Source: CAYPHY01 sp964410625
Lineage (GTDB): Bacteria > Chloroflexota > Anaerolineae > Promineifilales > Promineifilaceae
NCBI GenBank assembly: GCA_964410625.1
Contig: CAYPHY010000008.1
Coordinates: 62,001 to 126,000 of the forward strand
Direction of reading: 5' to 3'
DNA length: 64,000 nucleotides
Both the position numbers and the translations under genes were made by a program. The notes under the pieces were generated by a model, which had not been told where the DNA came from, did no database searches, and saw only the letters and a program-made list of their open reading frames with translations. The stretch's first letter is position 1, and the number at the start of each line of letters is the position of its first letter. This document shows positions 1-6,393 of this stretch, one piece after another.

Positions 1-1
1 G

Positions 2-34
2 TTGTTGGAAGTTGCTGATAAAATAGCGGTGTGA
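2..34 (+). CDS. Possible C-terminal tail of an upstream gene (partial)
   Basis: One plus-strand frame is open from the window edge and ends LLEVADKIAV-stop. Ten residues are too few to name a family. It may be the end of a gene that lies outside the window, or chance. Confidence 0.2.
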   Translation: MLEVADKIAV

Positions 35-96
35 ACGCAATCGGCTCTCTGGTTGGTGGGGGTGGGTGTTGTTGCCTTTTCCAGGTATGGTTGATG

Positions 97-102
97 TATA
101 AT
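97..102 (+). promoter_or_regulatory. Probable -10 box (TATAAT) for the first complete gene
   Basis: A perfect TATAAT lies 110 nt before the start at 212. The best -35-like hexamer, TTGCCT at 72-77, has a long 19-nt spacer, so only the -10 is well supported. Confidence 0.4.
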
Positions 103-211
103 CCCGTTCTGCGGATAGGTATGAAGGACAAATGAACACGGTGCGCTTGATGTGTTCGTGCGGTAACCCTTTTTGGTTTCTTCGGGTTTATTAATAATTG
201 GGGAATAAAAC

Positions 212-733
212 ATGAAACAAGGTGGAAGCGTGTGGCAACCGATTGTGATGGCGGTGGTGGTCATTGTCGGGATGATCTGGTTAGTTGGCGCGTTGAATGC
301 CGGTAATCTGGCGTGGTGGTTGCCGGTACAGCCGACCTTTACACCCAGCCGGATTATTGTCCGCGATCGTGGCGAGACAAACACCTTTCAGTCGGGGATG
401 GAAGGTTTTACGGAACTCCAGGAGGGGTTGCAGGCGTCGTTGTCCTCATTTGATAACGCCGACCTGGTCCCGCTTGGTCTTTCGGAGGAGACGTTACGCC
501 GCTACCACGAGGAGGAGATTGTGGTGGAGGTGTATTACCCGCGCAACATTCGCTTTAACACGGCCGCGCGCATGGCGAATGTGAACCAACTGTTGATCCC
601 TATCGAAGGCACGCACGACAACGGCCGTTATGTGTTCATCGGCTACAACGGTAATTGGCTGGCCGGGACGTTGGTGATGAGCGATGACCAGCCGCTGCGC
701 GATGCGTTGCAGGGGTTGGGGGTTGGGGATTAG
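212..733 (+). CDS. Hypothetical single-pass membrane protein
   Basis: I do not recognise a family. The 173-residue protein has a short N-terminus, one hydrophobic helix at about residues 10-32, and then a soluble domain of about 135 residues that would lie outside the membrane. The domain has alternating charged and hydrophobic stretches (EEEIVVEVYYPRN, NQLLIPIEG, YVFIGYNGNWLAGTLVM) that suggest beta structure. The spacing before the ATG includes a purine-rich gggaataaaac, a weak ribosome site. The last residues (GLGVGD) come from a G/T-rich tract that continues into the repeat behind the gene, so the true family C-terminus may be a few residues shorter. No neighbour suggests a role. Confidence 0.7.
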   Translation: MKQGGSVWQPIVMAVVVIVGMIWLVGALNAGNLAWWLPVQPTFTPSRIIVRDRGETNTFQSGMEGFTELQEGLQASLSSFDNADLVPLGLSEETLRRYHEEEIVVEVYYPRNIRFNTAARMANVNQLLIPIEGTHDNGRYVFIGYNGNWLAGTLVMSDDQPLRDALQGLGVGD

Positions 734-843
734 AGAATGGAGATTAGAGATTAGGGATTGGTGTATTGGTGTATTTTTATATTCGTGTGTTCGCCTCGTG
801 AGTTGTCCATCTGACCATTAACCAATAAACCAATAAACCATTA
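725..843. repeat. Intergenic imperfect inverted repeat (family I, with B-like left part)
   Basis: The left arm holds agattagagattaggg and ATTGGTGTATTGGTGTATT; the right arm is a reverse-complement-like run of ACCAATAAACC units ending 15 nt before the ybaK-type start. Family I recurs upstream of menD (55797-55870). Confidence 0.6.
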
Positions 844-858
844 CACGACTACACCGTT

Positions 859-1335
859 ATGCAGAAAACAATCGCTATGAAACTGTTGGAGGGGAAGCGC
901 GTCCCGTATGAGGCGTTTGCTTATTCGGCCGAAGTGCGTGACGCGGAGGAGGTGGCGGCGTTGGTCGGCGCGCCGCCGGAACAAGTGTATAAGACATTGG
1001 TAGTGCTGGGCGATTCGGCGGAGAAGATGCGGCCGATGCTGGTCATGATTCCCGCCAACCGCCAGCTTGACTTGAAGAAACTGGCTAAGGGAGTAGGAGC
1101 CAAAAAGCTGCGGTTGGCCGCCCACAAAGAAGCGGAGTCGTTAACCAAACTACAGGTAGGAGGTATCTCGGCCCTGGCGTTGGTCAACCGTGGTTTTACG
1201 GTGTACCTCGATGAGGACGCTCGCCAGCAAACGCAGATCTATATCAGCGCTGGGCAGAAGGGGATTCAAATCCGCCTGGGGGTTGAAGATTTACAGAAGT
1301 TGACCAATGCGCGGTTTGTGGCAGCAGCCGAATAG
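859..1335 (+). CDS. ybaK: YbaK/EbsC-type Cys-tRNA(Pro) deacylase
   Basis: The 158-residue protein matches the YbaK/EbsC subfamily of the ProX-like editing domain in length and motif layout: an N-terminal segment KLLEGKRVPYEAFAY, the VYKTLVV strand with its conserved lysine, and the VGGISALAL and ISAGQKGIQI segments. Family members hydrolyse Cys-tRNA made in error by prolyl-tRNA synthetase and act in trans in the cytoplasm. A second ATG at residue 7 is possible. It stands alone, between two repeat elements. Assignment to the family is firm; the exact aminoacyl-tRNA specificity is inferred. Confidence 0.9.
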   Translation: MQKTIAMKLLEGKRVPYEAFAYSAEVRDAEEVAALVGAPPEQVYKTLVVLGDSAEKMRPMLVMIPANRQLDLKKLAKGVGAKKLRLAAHKEAESLTKLQVGGISALALVNRGFTVYLDEDARQQTQIYISAGQKGIQIRLGVEDLQKLTNARFVAAAE

Positions 1336-1337
1336 CC

Positions 1338-1440
1338 AGTGATTGGTGAACGGTGATCGGTTATCAGTAGGCGGTATTCGGCGTGTTGATTGTTAGACCG
1401 TTTATCAGGTGCTCGTTACCGATAACCAATAACCGATTAC
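1338..1440. repeat. Intergenic imperfect inverted repeat (C/I-like)
   Basis: The left arm, with GGTGATCGGTTATCAG, pairs with the right arm GATAACCAATAACCGATTA. It fills the space between the ybaK-type stop and the tail of the minus-strand chimeric pseudogene. Confidence 0.55.
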
Positions 1441-1876
1441 GGCGTACCAACGAGCCATTCACCAATTAGCTCTACTGTGCGGCCGATGCCGTCTTCGGCG
1501 CGGATTTTTTCGCCCATTTCGGCCGCGCGGGTCGCCATTGTCAGATCAGAGACGGCCGTTTGAATGGCTTGTGCCAGGTGGGCGGCCGTCCCAGACCGGT
1601 CCCGATAAATGCGCTGTTGACTGTCTTGATGAATTGCTTTTCGCCGGGGAGCGGCCGTGCCTCCTCTTTGAAATCGTTGCCGGGTAGCTCCGGGCGCAGC
1701 GGGGAGTTTGGTTCGGTGGAATTGTGGCGGATGTGGATGATCGGCCGCTGTTGATTGCGCCACTCAGCCAGTAGCAAGGCGGTGTTGGCTTCGGCCTGGG
1801 GATTGTTTCGCTTCCCCAATGATGGGTCGTCAAGCCCTTTTTGTACATCAATCACTAATAATGCTGTTCTGCTCAT
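1437..1876 (-). pseudogene. Chimeric remnant: isochorismatase-family N-terminus joined out of frame to a glycosyltransferase C-terminus
   Basis: From the ATG at 1876 the frame encodes about 95 residues of an isochorismatase-like cysteine hydrolase (TALLVIDVQKGL with the catalytic Asp, then PIIHIRHNS). It stops resembling the family before the region that should carry the catalytic cysteine, and runs out at 1541. In another frame, 1595 to 1437 encodes GTAAHLAQAIQTAV and MGEKIRAEDGIGRTVELI, a typical end of UGT/MGT-type glycosyltransferases. The switch falls near 1580-1597, at a CGGCCG. This looks like a deletion that fused two unrelated genes. A good Shine-Dalgarno (aggaga) and an E-type repeat remain upstream, so the locus was once expressed. 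Confidence 0.7.
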
Positions 1877-1895
1877 GGGAAGTCTCCTAAAAACA

Positions 1896-1940
1896 GTTAC
1901 GCAGAGTACGCTGATGAAACGCGGATGACGCGGATTTTTT
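1896..1940 (-). repeat. E element 1 (5' leader repeat), upstream of the isochorismatase remnant
   Basis: Read on the minus strand it is a run of A followed by two similar 20-nt units, ATCCGCGT-CATCCGCG and ATCAGCGT-ACTCTGCG, ending GTAAC. The GTAAC end is 19 nt from the ATG at 1876, with aggaga between them. Confidence 0.75.
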
Positions 1941-2059
1941 GCCTGCTTAAGAACGACAGCAGGTGGGAGGAAGTACAGTTAGCAAGCCACGCATCCGTTC
2001 ATTTCTTCATCCGTTGTTGTCTATCATTATAACTCCTCGCTAACCCTTCTGGCTGCTAG

Positions 2060-2065
2060 TATAAT
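2060..2065 (+). promoter_or_regulatory. Probable -10 box for the acyl-CoA mutase gene
   Basis: A perfect TATAAT in the context CTAG-TATAAT-GAAG lies 83 nt before the start at 2149. No convincing -35 is present at 16-18 nt. Confidence 0.4.
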
Positions 2066-2148
2066 GAAGCCATACCCATTATTTCTACGAAGAGAACCTT
2101 ACTTTCGACAGCGGCCGATGACGGCCGCGCGAGAAGGAGAACCCGCAA

Positions 2149-3831
2149 ATGTATGATAAAGCAAAACTGGCGGAAATCGCCGAAGCGCAGGAGAAGTGGG
2201 AAGAGACAACGTTACAACAATCGCTGGCGCGAACGCCGGAGCGCAAGCAGCGGTTTATGACCACCTCCAGCGAGCCGATCAAACGCCTCTATACCCCGCT
2301 AGATGTGGCCGACCTGGACTATGTGCGCGATCTGGGCAATCCGGGTGAATACCCCTATACACGCGGCGTCCATGCCACGCTCTATCGTGGCAAACCGTGG
2401 ACGATGCGCCTCTTTTCCGGCTTTGGCTCGGCCGAGGAGACCAACGCTCGCTATAAATACCTGCTGGAACAAGGCAACATGGGCCTTTCCGTCGCCTTCG
2501 ATCTGGCGACGCTGATGGGGTATGACACCGACGCGCCGCAGGCGTTGGGCGAGTTTGGCAAATGTGGCGTGGCGATCAGTAGCCTGAAGGATATGGAGAT
2601 CCTCTTCGACGGCATCCCGCTGGATCAGGTGACGACCTCGATGACGATCAACAGCCCGGCGGCGATTATCTGGGCGATGTATATTGTGGCGGCCGAAAAG
2701 CAGGGCGTGCCAATGGCCGCGCTGCGCGGCACGCTGCAAAACGACATCCTCAAGGAGTATATCGCGCAGAAGGAGTATATCTTCCCGCCGGAGCCTTCGA
2801 TGCGCCTGGTGGTGGATACGATTGAGTTTGGCACGCGCCACATGCCCGCCTGGAATACCATTTCGATCAGCGGCTATCACATTCGGGAGGCGGGTTCGAC
2901 GGCCGCGCAAGAGCTGGCCTTCACCCTGGGTAATGGTCTGGAGTATGTGCGTTGGGCGATTGAGCGCGGCCTGGACATTGACGACTTTGCCCCACGCCTG
3001 AGCCTCTTCTTTAACAGCCACAACGACTTCTTCGAGGAGGTGGCGAAGTTCCGCGCGGCGCGGCGCATTTGGGCGCGGGAGATGCGCGAGACGTTTGGGG
3101 CGAAGAACCCACGTTCCTGGCTATGCCGTTTCCACACGCAAACGGCCGGGGTCTCGCTGACTGCTCAACAACCGGAGAACAACATTGCGCGGGTGGCGAT
3201 TCAGGCGTTGGCGGCCGTTCTCGGCGGCACACAAAGCTTGCACACCAACAGCATGGACGAGGCGCTGGCCTTGCCCAGCGAAGAAGCGGTGACCATCGCC
3301 CTGCGCACCCAGCAGATCATCGCCGAGGAGAGTGGGGTGGGGAATACGGTGGACCCGCTGGCCGGTTCCTTCTTCGTCGAGCATGAGACGAACAAGATCG
3401 AGCAGCAGGTCTATGACTATTGGCGGCAGGTGGAGGAACTCGGTGGCGTGCTTCCGGCCATCGAAGCAGGCTTTTTCCAGCAGGAGATTTCCAACGCCGC
3501 TTACCAGTACCAGCGCGAGATCGAGGCCAACGAGCGGGTGATCGTCGGCGTCAATGGTTATGCTGACGATGACGAAGAGATACGCATCCCGATCCTGAAG
3601 ATGGACCCCAAAGGGTATGAGCGGCAGGTGGCGCGGCTGGCACGGTTGCGCCAGGAGCGGGATAACGAGTGTGTTGGCGAACGGTTGGCGGCGTTACGCG
3701 CGGCCGCGGCCGGGAGCGAAAACACCATGCCCTACATCATCGAAGCCGTCCGCGCCTATGCCACGCTCGGCGAAATCACCGATGTCTTCCGCGAGGTGTT
3801 CGGCACTTACGAAGAGCCGAATTGGATATAA
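2149..3831 (+). CDS. B12-dependent acyl-CoA mutase large subunit, isobutyryl-CoA mutase-like
   Basis: This 560-residue protein is the substrate-binding TIM-barrel subunit of the methylmalonyl-CoA mutase family, without the C-terminal B12 domain, so it needs a separate small B12 subunit, not found in this window. Hallmarks are EYPYTRG (67-73), GLSVAFDLAT (112-121), NSPAA (168-172), GTLQNDILKEY (194-204) and ISGYHIREAG. In methylmalonyl-CoA mutase, Tyr89 and Arg207 bind the substrate carboxylate; here the aligned residues are Phe89 (MRLFSGF) and Gln207 (YIAQKEY), the pair known from isobutyryl-CoA mutase. Isobutyryl-CoA/butyryl-CoA conversion is therefore more likely than methylmalonyl-CoA, an inference from two residues. 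The start is supported by aaggag 10 nt upstream. Confidence 0.88.
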   Translation: MYDKAKLAEIAEAQEKWEETTLQQSLARTPERKQRFMTTSSEPIKRLYTPLDVADLDYVRDLGNPGEYPYTRGVHATLYRGKPWTMRLFSGFGSAEETNARYKYLLEQGNMGLSVAFDLATLMGYDTDAPQALGEFGKCGVAISSLKDMEILFDGIPLDQVTTSMTINSPAAIIWAMYIVAAEKQGVPMAALRGTLQNDILKEYIAQKEYIFPPEPSMRLVVDTIEFGTRHMPAWNTISISGYHIREAGSTAAQELAFTLGNGLEYVRWAIERGLDIDDFAPRLSLFFNSHNDFFEEVAKFRAARRIWAREMRETFGAKNPRSWLCRFHTQTAGVSLTAQQPENNIARVAIQALAAVLGGTQSLHTNSMDEALALPSEEAVTIALRTQQIIAEESGVGNTVDPLAGSFFVEHETNKIEQQVYDYWRQVEELGGVLPAIEAGFFQQEISNAAYQYQREIEANERVIVGVNGYADDDEEIRIPILKMDPKGYERQVARLARLRQERDNECVGERLAALRAAAAGSENTMPYIIEAVRAYATLGEITDVFREVFGTYEEPNWI

Positions 3832-3877
3832 AGAGGAGATTGACGAATAGAGATTAGAGATTGAGTGATTGGAAAAG

Positions 3878-4015
3878 GTGGCTGGCGACGCCCAAAAACT
3901 ACGTGGACAGTACGGGTATGATGGCGCCTTTTATGGCCCAGTCTTTAGTGCGCCGGCCGAAGGTCTGACTGAGTTTGTGGATGGCCTCCATCTCGATTAT
4001 TTGTACCGCTTCTAG
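3878..4015 (+). CDS. Short orphan ORF, 45 residues (GTG start), perhaps a gene remnant
   Basis: The frame reads VAGDAQKLRGQYGYDG... and ends HLDYLYRF. Composition is protein-like (alternating aromatic, acidic and hydrophobic residues), unlike shadows of repeats, but I recognise no family and see no clear ribosome site. It lies between the mutase and a strong terminator. It could be a small protein or the end of a gene whose 5' part was lost to the B-type repeat in front of it. Confidence 0.3.
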   Translation: MAGDAQKLRGQYGYDGAFYGPVFSAPAEGLTEFVDGLHLDYLYRF

Positions 4016-4098
4016 TAGCACTCTTTGAAGAGGCGGCCGTTGGTTGTTGGCTAGACAATAATTTTCTCGCGGGCCACCGTGAGTAACTAACCATGTAT

Positions 4099-4137
4099 GA
4101 CCGGCTTGTATACTGACATAGCCGGTCTGTTTTTTTG
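4099..4137 (+). terminator. Rho-independent terminator
   Basis: GACCGGCT (4099-4106) pairs with AGCCGGTC (4120-4127) over a 13-nt loop and is followed by TGTTTTTTT. It would end plus-strand transcripts from the mutase and the short ORF behind it. Confidence 0.8.
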
Positions 4138-4190
4138 CCGGAAGGTATCTGGATAATCAGGGCTTGTGGGAGTAGGTGTAGGAGGAGTTT

Positions 4191-4229
4191 GGCAAATCGC
4201 GGCGGTTTATGGGGGCGCGGCGATTTGCC
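4191..4229. repeat. Inverted repeat family L
   Basis: GGCAAATCGC (4191-4200) and GCGATTTGCC (4220-4229) are exact reverse complements. The same core recurs at 32507-32526 and, damaged, near 35602. Confidence 0.65.
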
Positions 4230-4263
4230 AAATGGGGGTGGGTGGTGGGTTGGTGGTTGGTGG

Positions 4264-5049
4264 TTAGACGTTGCGGCCGCCTTTGAGCTGGTCTTGGAGG
4301 GTGCGGAGGTCGTCGTAGCGGCCGTCGGCGGCGAGTTGGGCTTGTTGGGGCCAGGTTTGGGGGTCGGCGAGGCGGAGGTTGGCCTGGTCGAGGATGCTTT
4401 GGATGTGGGAGATGTCGGTGGCGGCGAGTTGGGCGAAGGTGGTGATGCCGTGTTCGGCGAGGAGGCCGGCGATGCGGGGGCCGATGCCTTCGATGATTTT
4501 AAGGTCGTCGGCGATGGGTACATCGCTTGCGGCTTCGTCGGGGATGAGTTCGCTTTGGTCTTCGAGGACGCGGGGCGCATTGGGATCGAGGCCGAGGTCT
4601 ATTTCGTCGTAGCGGGTGGGGGGCAGGTCTTGTTGGATTTGTTCGCCGGGGGGGATTGTGCCGGTGGCGTCGAGGTCTACGGCGTCGAAGTTGATGGGTT
4701 GCTCGACTTCTTGTTGGGCTTGGGGGTGGGAACCGGCGAGGGAGGCGACGGCGGCGTCTATGCCTGCCTGGGTGGAGGTGGGTTGGGTGGCTTCGACTTC
4801 GGGGACGCGGCCGATGTTGAGGTCGGCGGGGCCGAGGTCGAGGTCGGCGTCGTCGGCGGTGGCATCGTAGACGCTGGCGCTGGCAGCGTGGTCGCTAATA
4901 GCGTGGTCGCTGGTAGCGTGGTCGTCGTGGATGGGGCTGGTGGTGGTGGATTGGGATTGGTTGCGGTTGCGGGTTAGTCCCCACCAGAAGAGGAGGAGGA
5001 TGAGCAGGATGAGGATGACGATGACGAGGAGGGGGGTTGAGTTGATCAT
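4264..5049 (-). CDS. Membrane-anchored protein with C-terminal helix-hairpin-helix domain
   Basis: The 261-residue protein has an N-terminal hydrophobic helix (residues 5-24, PLLVIVILILLILLLFWWG) and a long acidic, low-complexity linker (about 30-175). The C-terminal domain contains DLKIIEGIGPRIAGLLAEHGI, then TTFAQLAATD. Such domains follow the helix-hairpin-helix pattern (IxGIGxxxAxxLxxxGI) seen in DNA-binding or ribosomal-L21-associated proteins and are often attached to membrane anchors in Chloroflexota and cyanobacteria. The function is unknown. It is the last gene of a block with strongly G-poor coding strands. The start has a weak aaaaaggga upstream. Confidence 0.75.
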   Translation of the reverse strand: MINSTPLLVIVILILLILLLFWWGLTRNRNQSQSTTTSPIHDDHATSDHAISDHAASASVYDATADDADLDLGPADLNIGRVPEVEATQPTSTQAGIDAAVASLAGSHPQAQQEVEQPINFDAVDLDATGTIPPGEQIQQDLPPTRYDEIDLGLDPNAPRVLEDQSELIPDEAASDVPIADDLKIIEGIGPRIAGLLAEHGITTFAQLAATDISHIQSILDQANLRLADPQTWPQQAQLAADGRYDDLRTLQDQLKGGRNV

Positions 5050-5142
5050 GGTTTGTCCCTTTTTGGTCTATTGGTGAATTGGGTTATTGGTTTGTGACGG
5101 ATGCTTCTGGGGAGATATTAGCGCAGGTTGGGGGGAATAGCA

Positions 5143-5181
5143 AGGATGAGGGATGAAGGATGAGGGATGAAGGATGAAAGG
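5143..5181. repeat. Short tandem repeat
   Basis: About 2.7 copies of a 14-nt unit (ggatgagggatgaa) stand in the gap upstream of the helix-hairpin-helix gene. Confidence 0.7.
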
Positions 5182-5186
5182 GTTTA

Positions 5187-5229
5187 GTTGTGAATTGTTA
5201 ATTGATAATTGGCAATTGGCAATTGGCAG
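5187..5229. repeat. Family A repeat (AATTG-rich)
   Basis: Tandem short units of the type TTGTTAATTG, ATAATTGGC and AATTGGC, largely self-complementary through AATT cores. It directly follows the deoxynucleoside kinase stop on the minus strand. Confidence 0.7.
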
Positions 5230-5233
5230 TTGG

Positions 5234-5869
5234 TTAGGTGAGGGTGAGGTGGTCGCGGCCGTAGAGGCGGTGGTGGATGCGGTCCCAGATTTGGAGGAGG
5301 TGGTGGTGGTTTTGGAGGTAGTCGAGGTTGTCGGTTTCGACGGTGAGGATGGGGGAGAGGGTGAAGGTGTTGGCCCATTGGTCGTAGAGGGTGTTGAGTT
5401 GGGCGAGGTAGGTGGGGGGGATGGCTTGTTCGTAGGGGCGGCCGCGGTGGGCGATGCGGCGTTGGAGGGTGGGGAGGGAGGCGCGGAGGTAGATGATGAG
5501 GTCGGGGGGGCGGAGGAGGGTGGTGAGGGTTTGGTAGAGTTGGTAGTAGGTTTCCCAGTCGCGGCCGGTGAGTTGTTGTTGGTGGTGGAGGTTGCGGGCG
5601 AAGATTTCGGCGTCTTCGTAGACGGAGCGGTCTTGGATGATGGGCGCGTTTTTTTGGAGGAGGTCGTGGTGTTGTTGGAGGCGACGGCCGAGGAAGTAGA
5701 TTTGGGAGTGGAAGGCCCAGCGGGGCATGTCGTTGTAGAAGTCGGGGAGGTAGGGGTTTTCGTTGACGGCTTCGTGGACGGGTTCCCAGCCGAGGTGATT
5801 GGCTAGGAGGGTGACGAGGGTGGATTTGCCGACGCCGATGTTGCCGGCGATGGTGATGAAAGGGGTCAT
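5234..5869 (-). CDS. Deoxynucleoside kinase (dNK family)
   Basis: The 211-residue protein is a P-loop kinase of the deoxyadenosine/deoxyguanosine/deoxycytidine kinase family that phosphorylates deoxynucleosides for salvage in the cytoplasm. The P-loop IAGNIGVGKST is at about residues 5-15; the acidic residues of NENPYLPDFY and the ERS-like motif QDRSVYEDAEIF fit the family, and RRIAHRGRPYE is the lid. I place the start at 5869 because the family begins just before the P-loop; an in-frame extension to 5893 only translates an A-type repeat. No Shine-Dalgarno is visible. Nearly all codons end in C or A, unlike genes elsewhere in the window. Which nucleoside is preferred cannot be read from sequence. 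Confidence 0.9.
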   Translation of the reverse strand: MTPFITIAGNIGVGKSTLVTLLANHLGWEPVHEAVNENPYLPDFYNDMPRWAFHSQIYFLGRRLQQHHDLLQKNAPIIQDRSVYEDAEIFARNLHHQQQLTGRDWETYYQLYQTLTTLLRPPDLIIYLRASLPTLQRRIAHRGRPYEQAIPPTYLAQLNTLYDQWANTFTLSPILTVETDNLDYLQNHHHLLQIWDRIHHRLYGRDHLTLT

Positions 5870-5914
5870 TAATTGTGAATTGTGAATTGTCAATTGATAA
5901 TTGTCAATTATTGG
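5870..5914. repeat. Family A repeat touching the kinase start codon
   Basis: Tandem AATTGTGAATTGTGAATTG and CAATTGATAATTGTCAATT. It abuts the kinase ATG and also encodes the last residues (NN) and stop of the DUF1294 gene behind it. Confidence 0.75.
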
Positions 5915-6299
5915 GGACGCGGAGGAAGTGGTACCAGTAGAGGAGGGCGAGGTGGAGGATGGCGCTGAGGATGATGATGATCAGGAATTGGGGGTTTTGG
6001 CGGAAGTTGGATTTGTGGCGGAAGAGGGCGCGGCCGATGAGGGCGCCGATGAAGCCGCCGAGGAGGGCGATGAGGTGGAGGATGATGTTGGGGGCGCGGC
6101 GGGTGGATGATAGGCCGGATTGGGCTTTGGCGAGGAGTTTGTCGAGGCCGTAGAGGAGGAAGGCGATGAGGTTGGTGGCGACGAGCCAGTTGAGGTACGG
6201 CCGCCAGGTGGTGGTGAATTGGAGGGTGAAGAAGAGAATGAGAGTGAGGATGATGGCGATGAGGGTGTAGGTTAGTTGGGTGCGGAGGCGTGTGGTCAT
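5904..6299 (-). CDS. DUF1294 membrane protein
   Basis: The 131-residue protein has four predicted membrane segments (about 10-28, 33-50, 71-88, 104-122). The family pattern is clear: NLIAFLLYGLDKLLA, then RRAPNIILHLIALLGGFIGALIGRALFRHKSNF. The DUF1294 family has no established function; members sometimes carry a cold-shock domain, absent here. The ATG is at 6299, directly after a B-type repeat, without a good ribosome site. The final residues and stop are supplied by the A repeat. It belongs to the G-poor coding island. Confidence 0.85.
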   Translation of the reverse strand: MTTRLRTQLTYTLIAIILTLILFFTLQFTTTWRPYLNWLVATNLIAFLLYGLDKLLAKAQSGLSSTRRAPNIILHLIALLGGFIGALIGRALFRHKSNFRQNPQFLIIIILSAILHLALLYWYHFLRVPNN

Positions 6300-6305
6300 G
6301 GGTTT

Positions 6306-6362
6306 GTTAGAGATTGAGAGATTAAGAGATTAGAGACTAAGAGATTGAGAGACTAAGAGACT
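6306..6362. repeat. Family B repeat (GAGATT/GAGACTAA units)
   Basis: Tandem units such as AGAGATTGAGAGATTAAG and GAGACTAAGAGA in the gap between the McrB-like gene and the DUF1294 start; the run ends 7 nt from that start codon. Confidence 0.75.
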
Positions 6363-6393
6363 AACTACTGCTTACTGATTGCTGCTGACTGTA

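Noticed and set aside
4135..4977. Plus-strand ORF of 280 codons, glycine/valine-rich
   Set aside because: It is the shadow of the helix-hairpin-helix gene in a G-rich island that has few stop codons; no motif or start signal.
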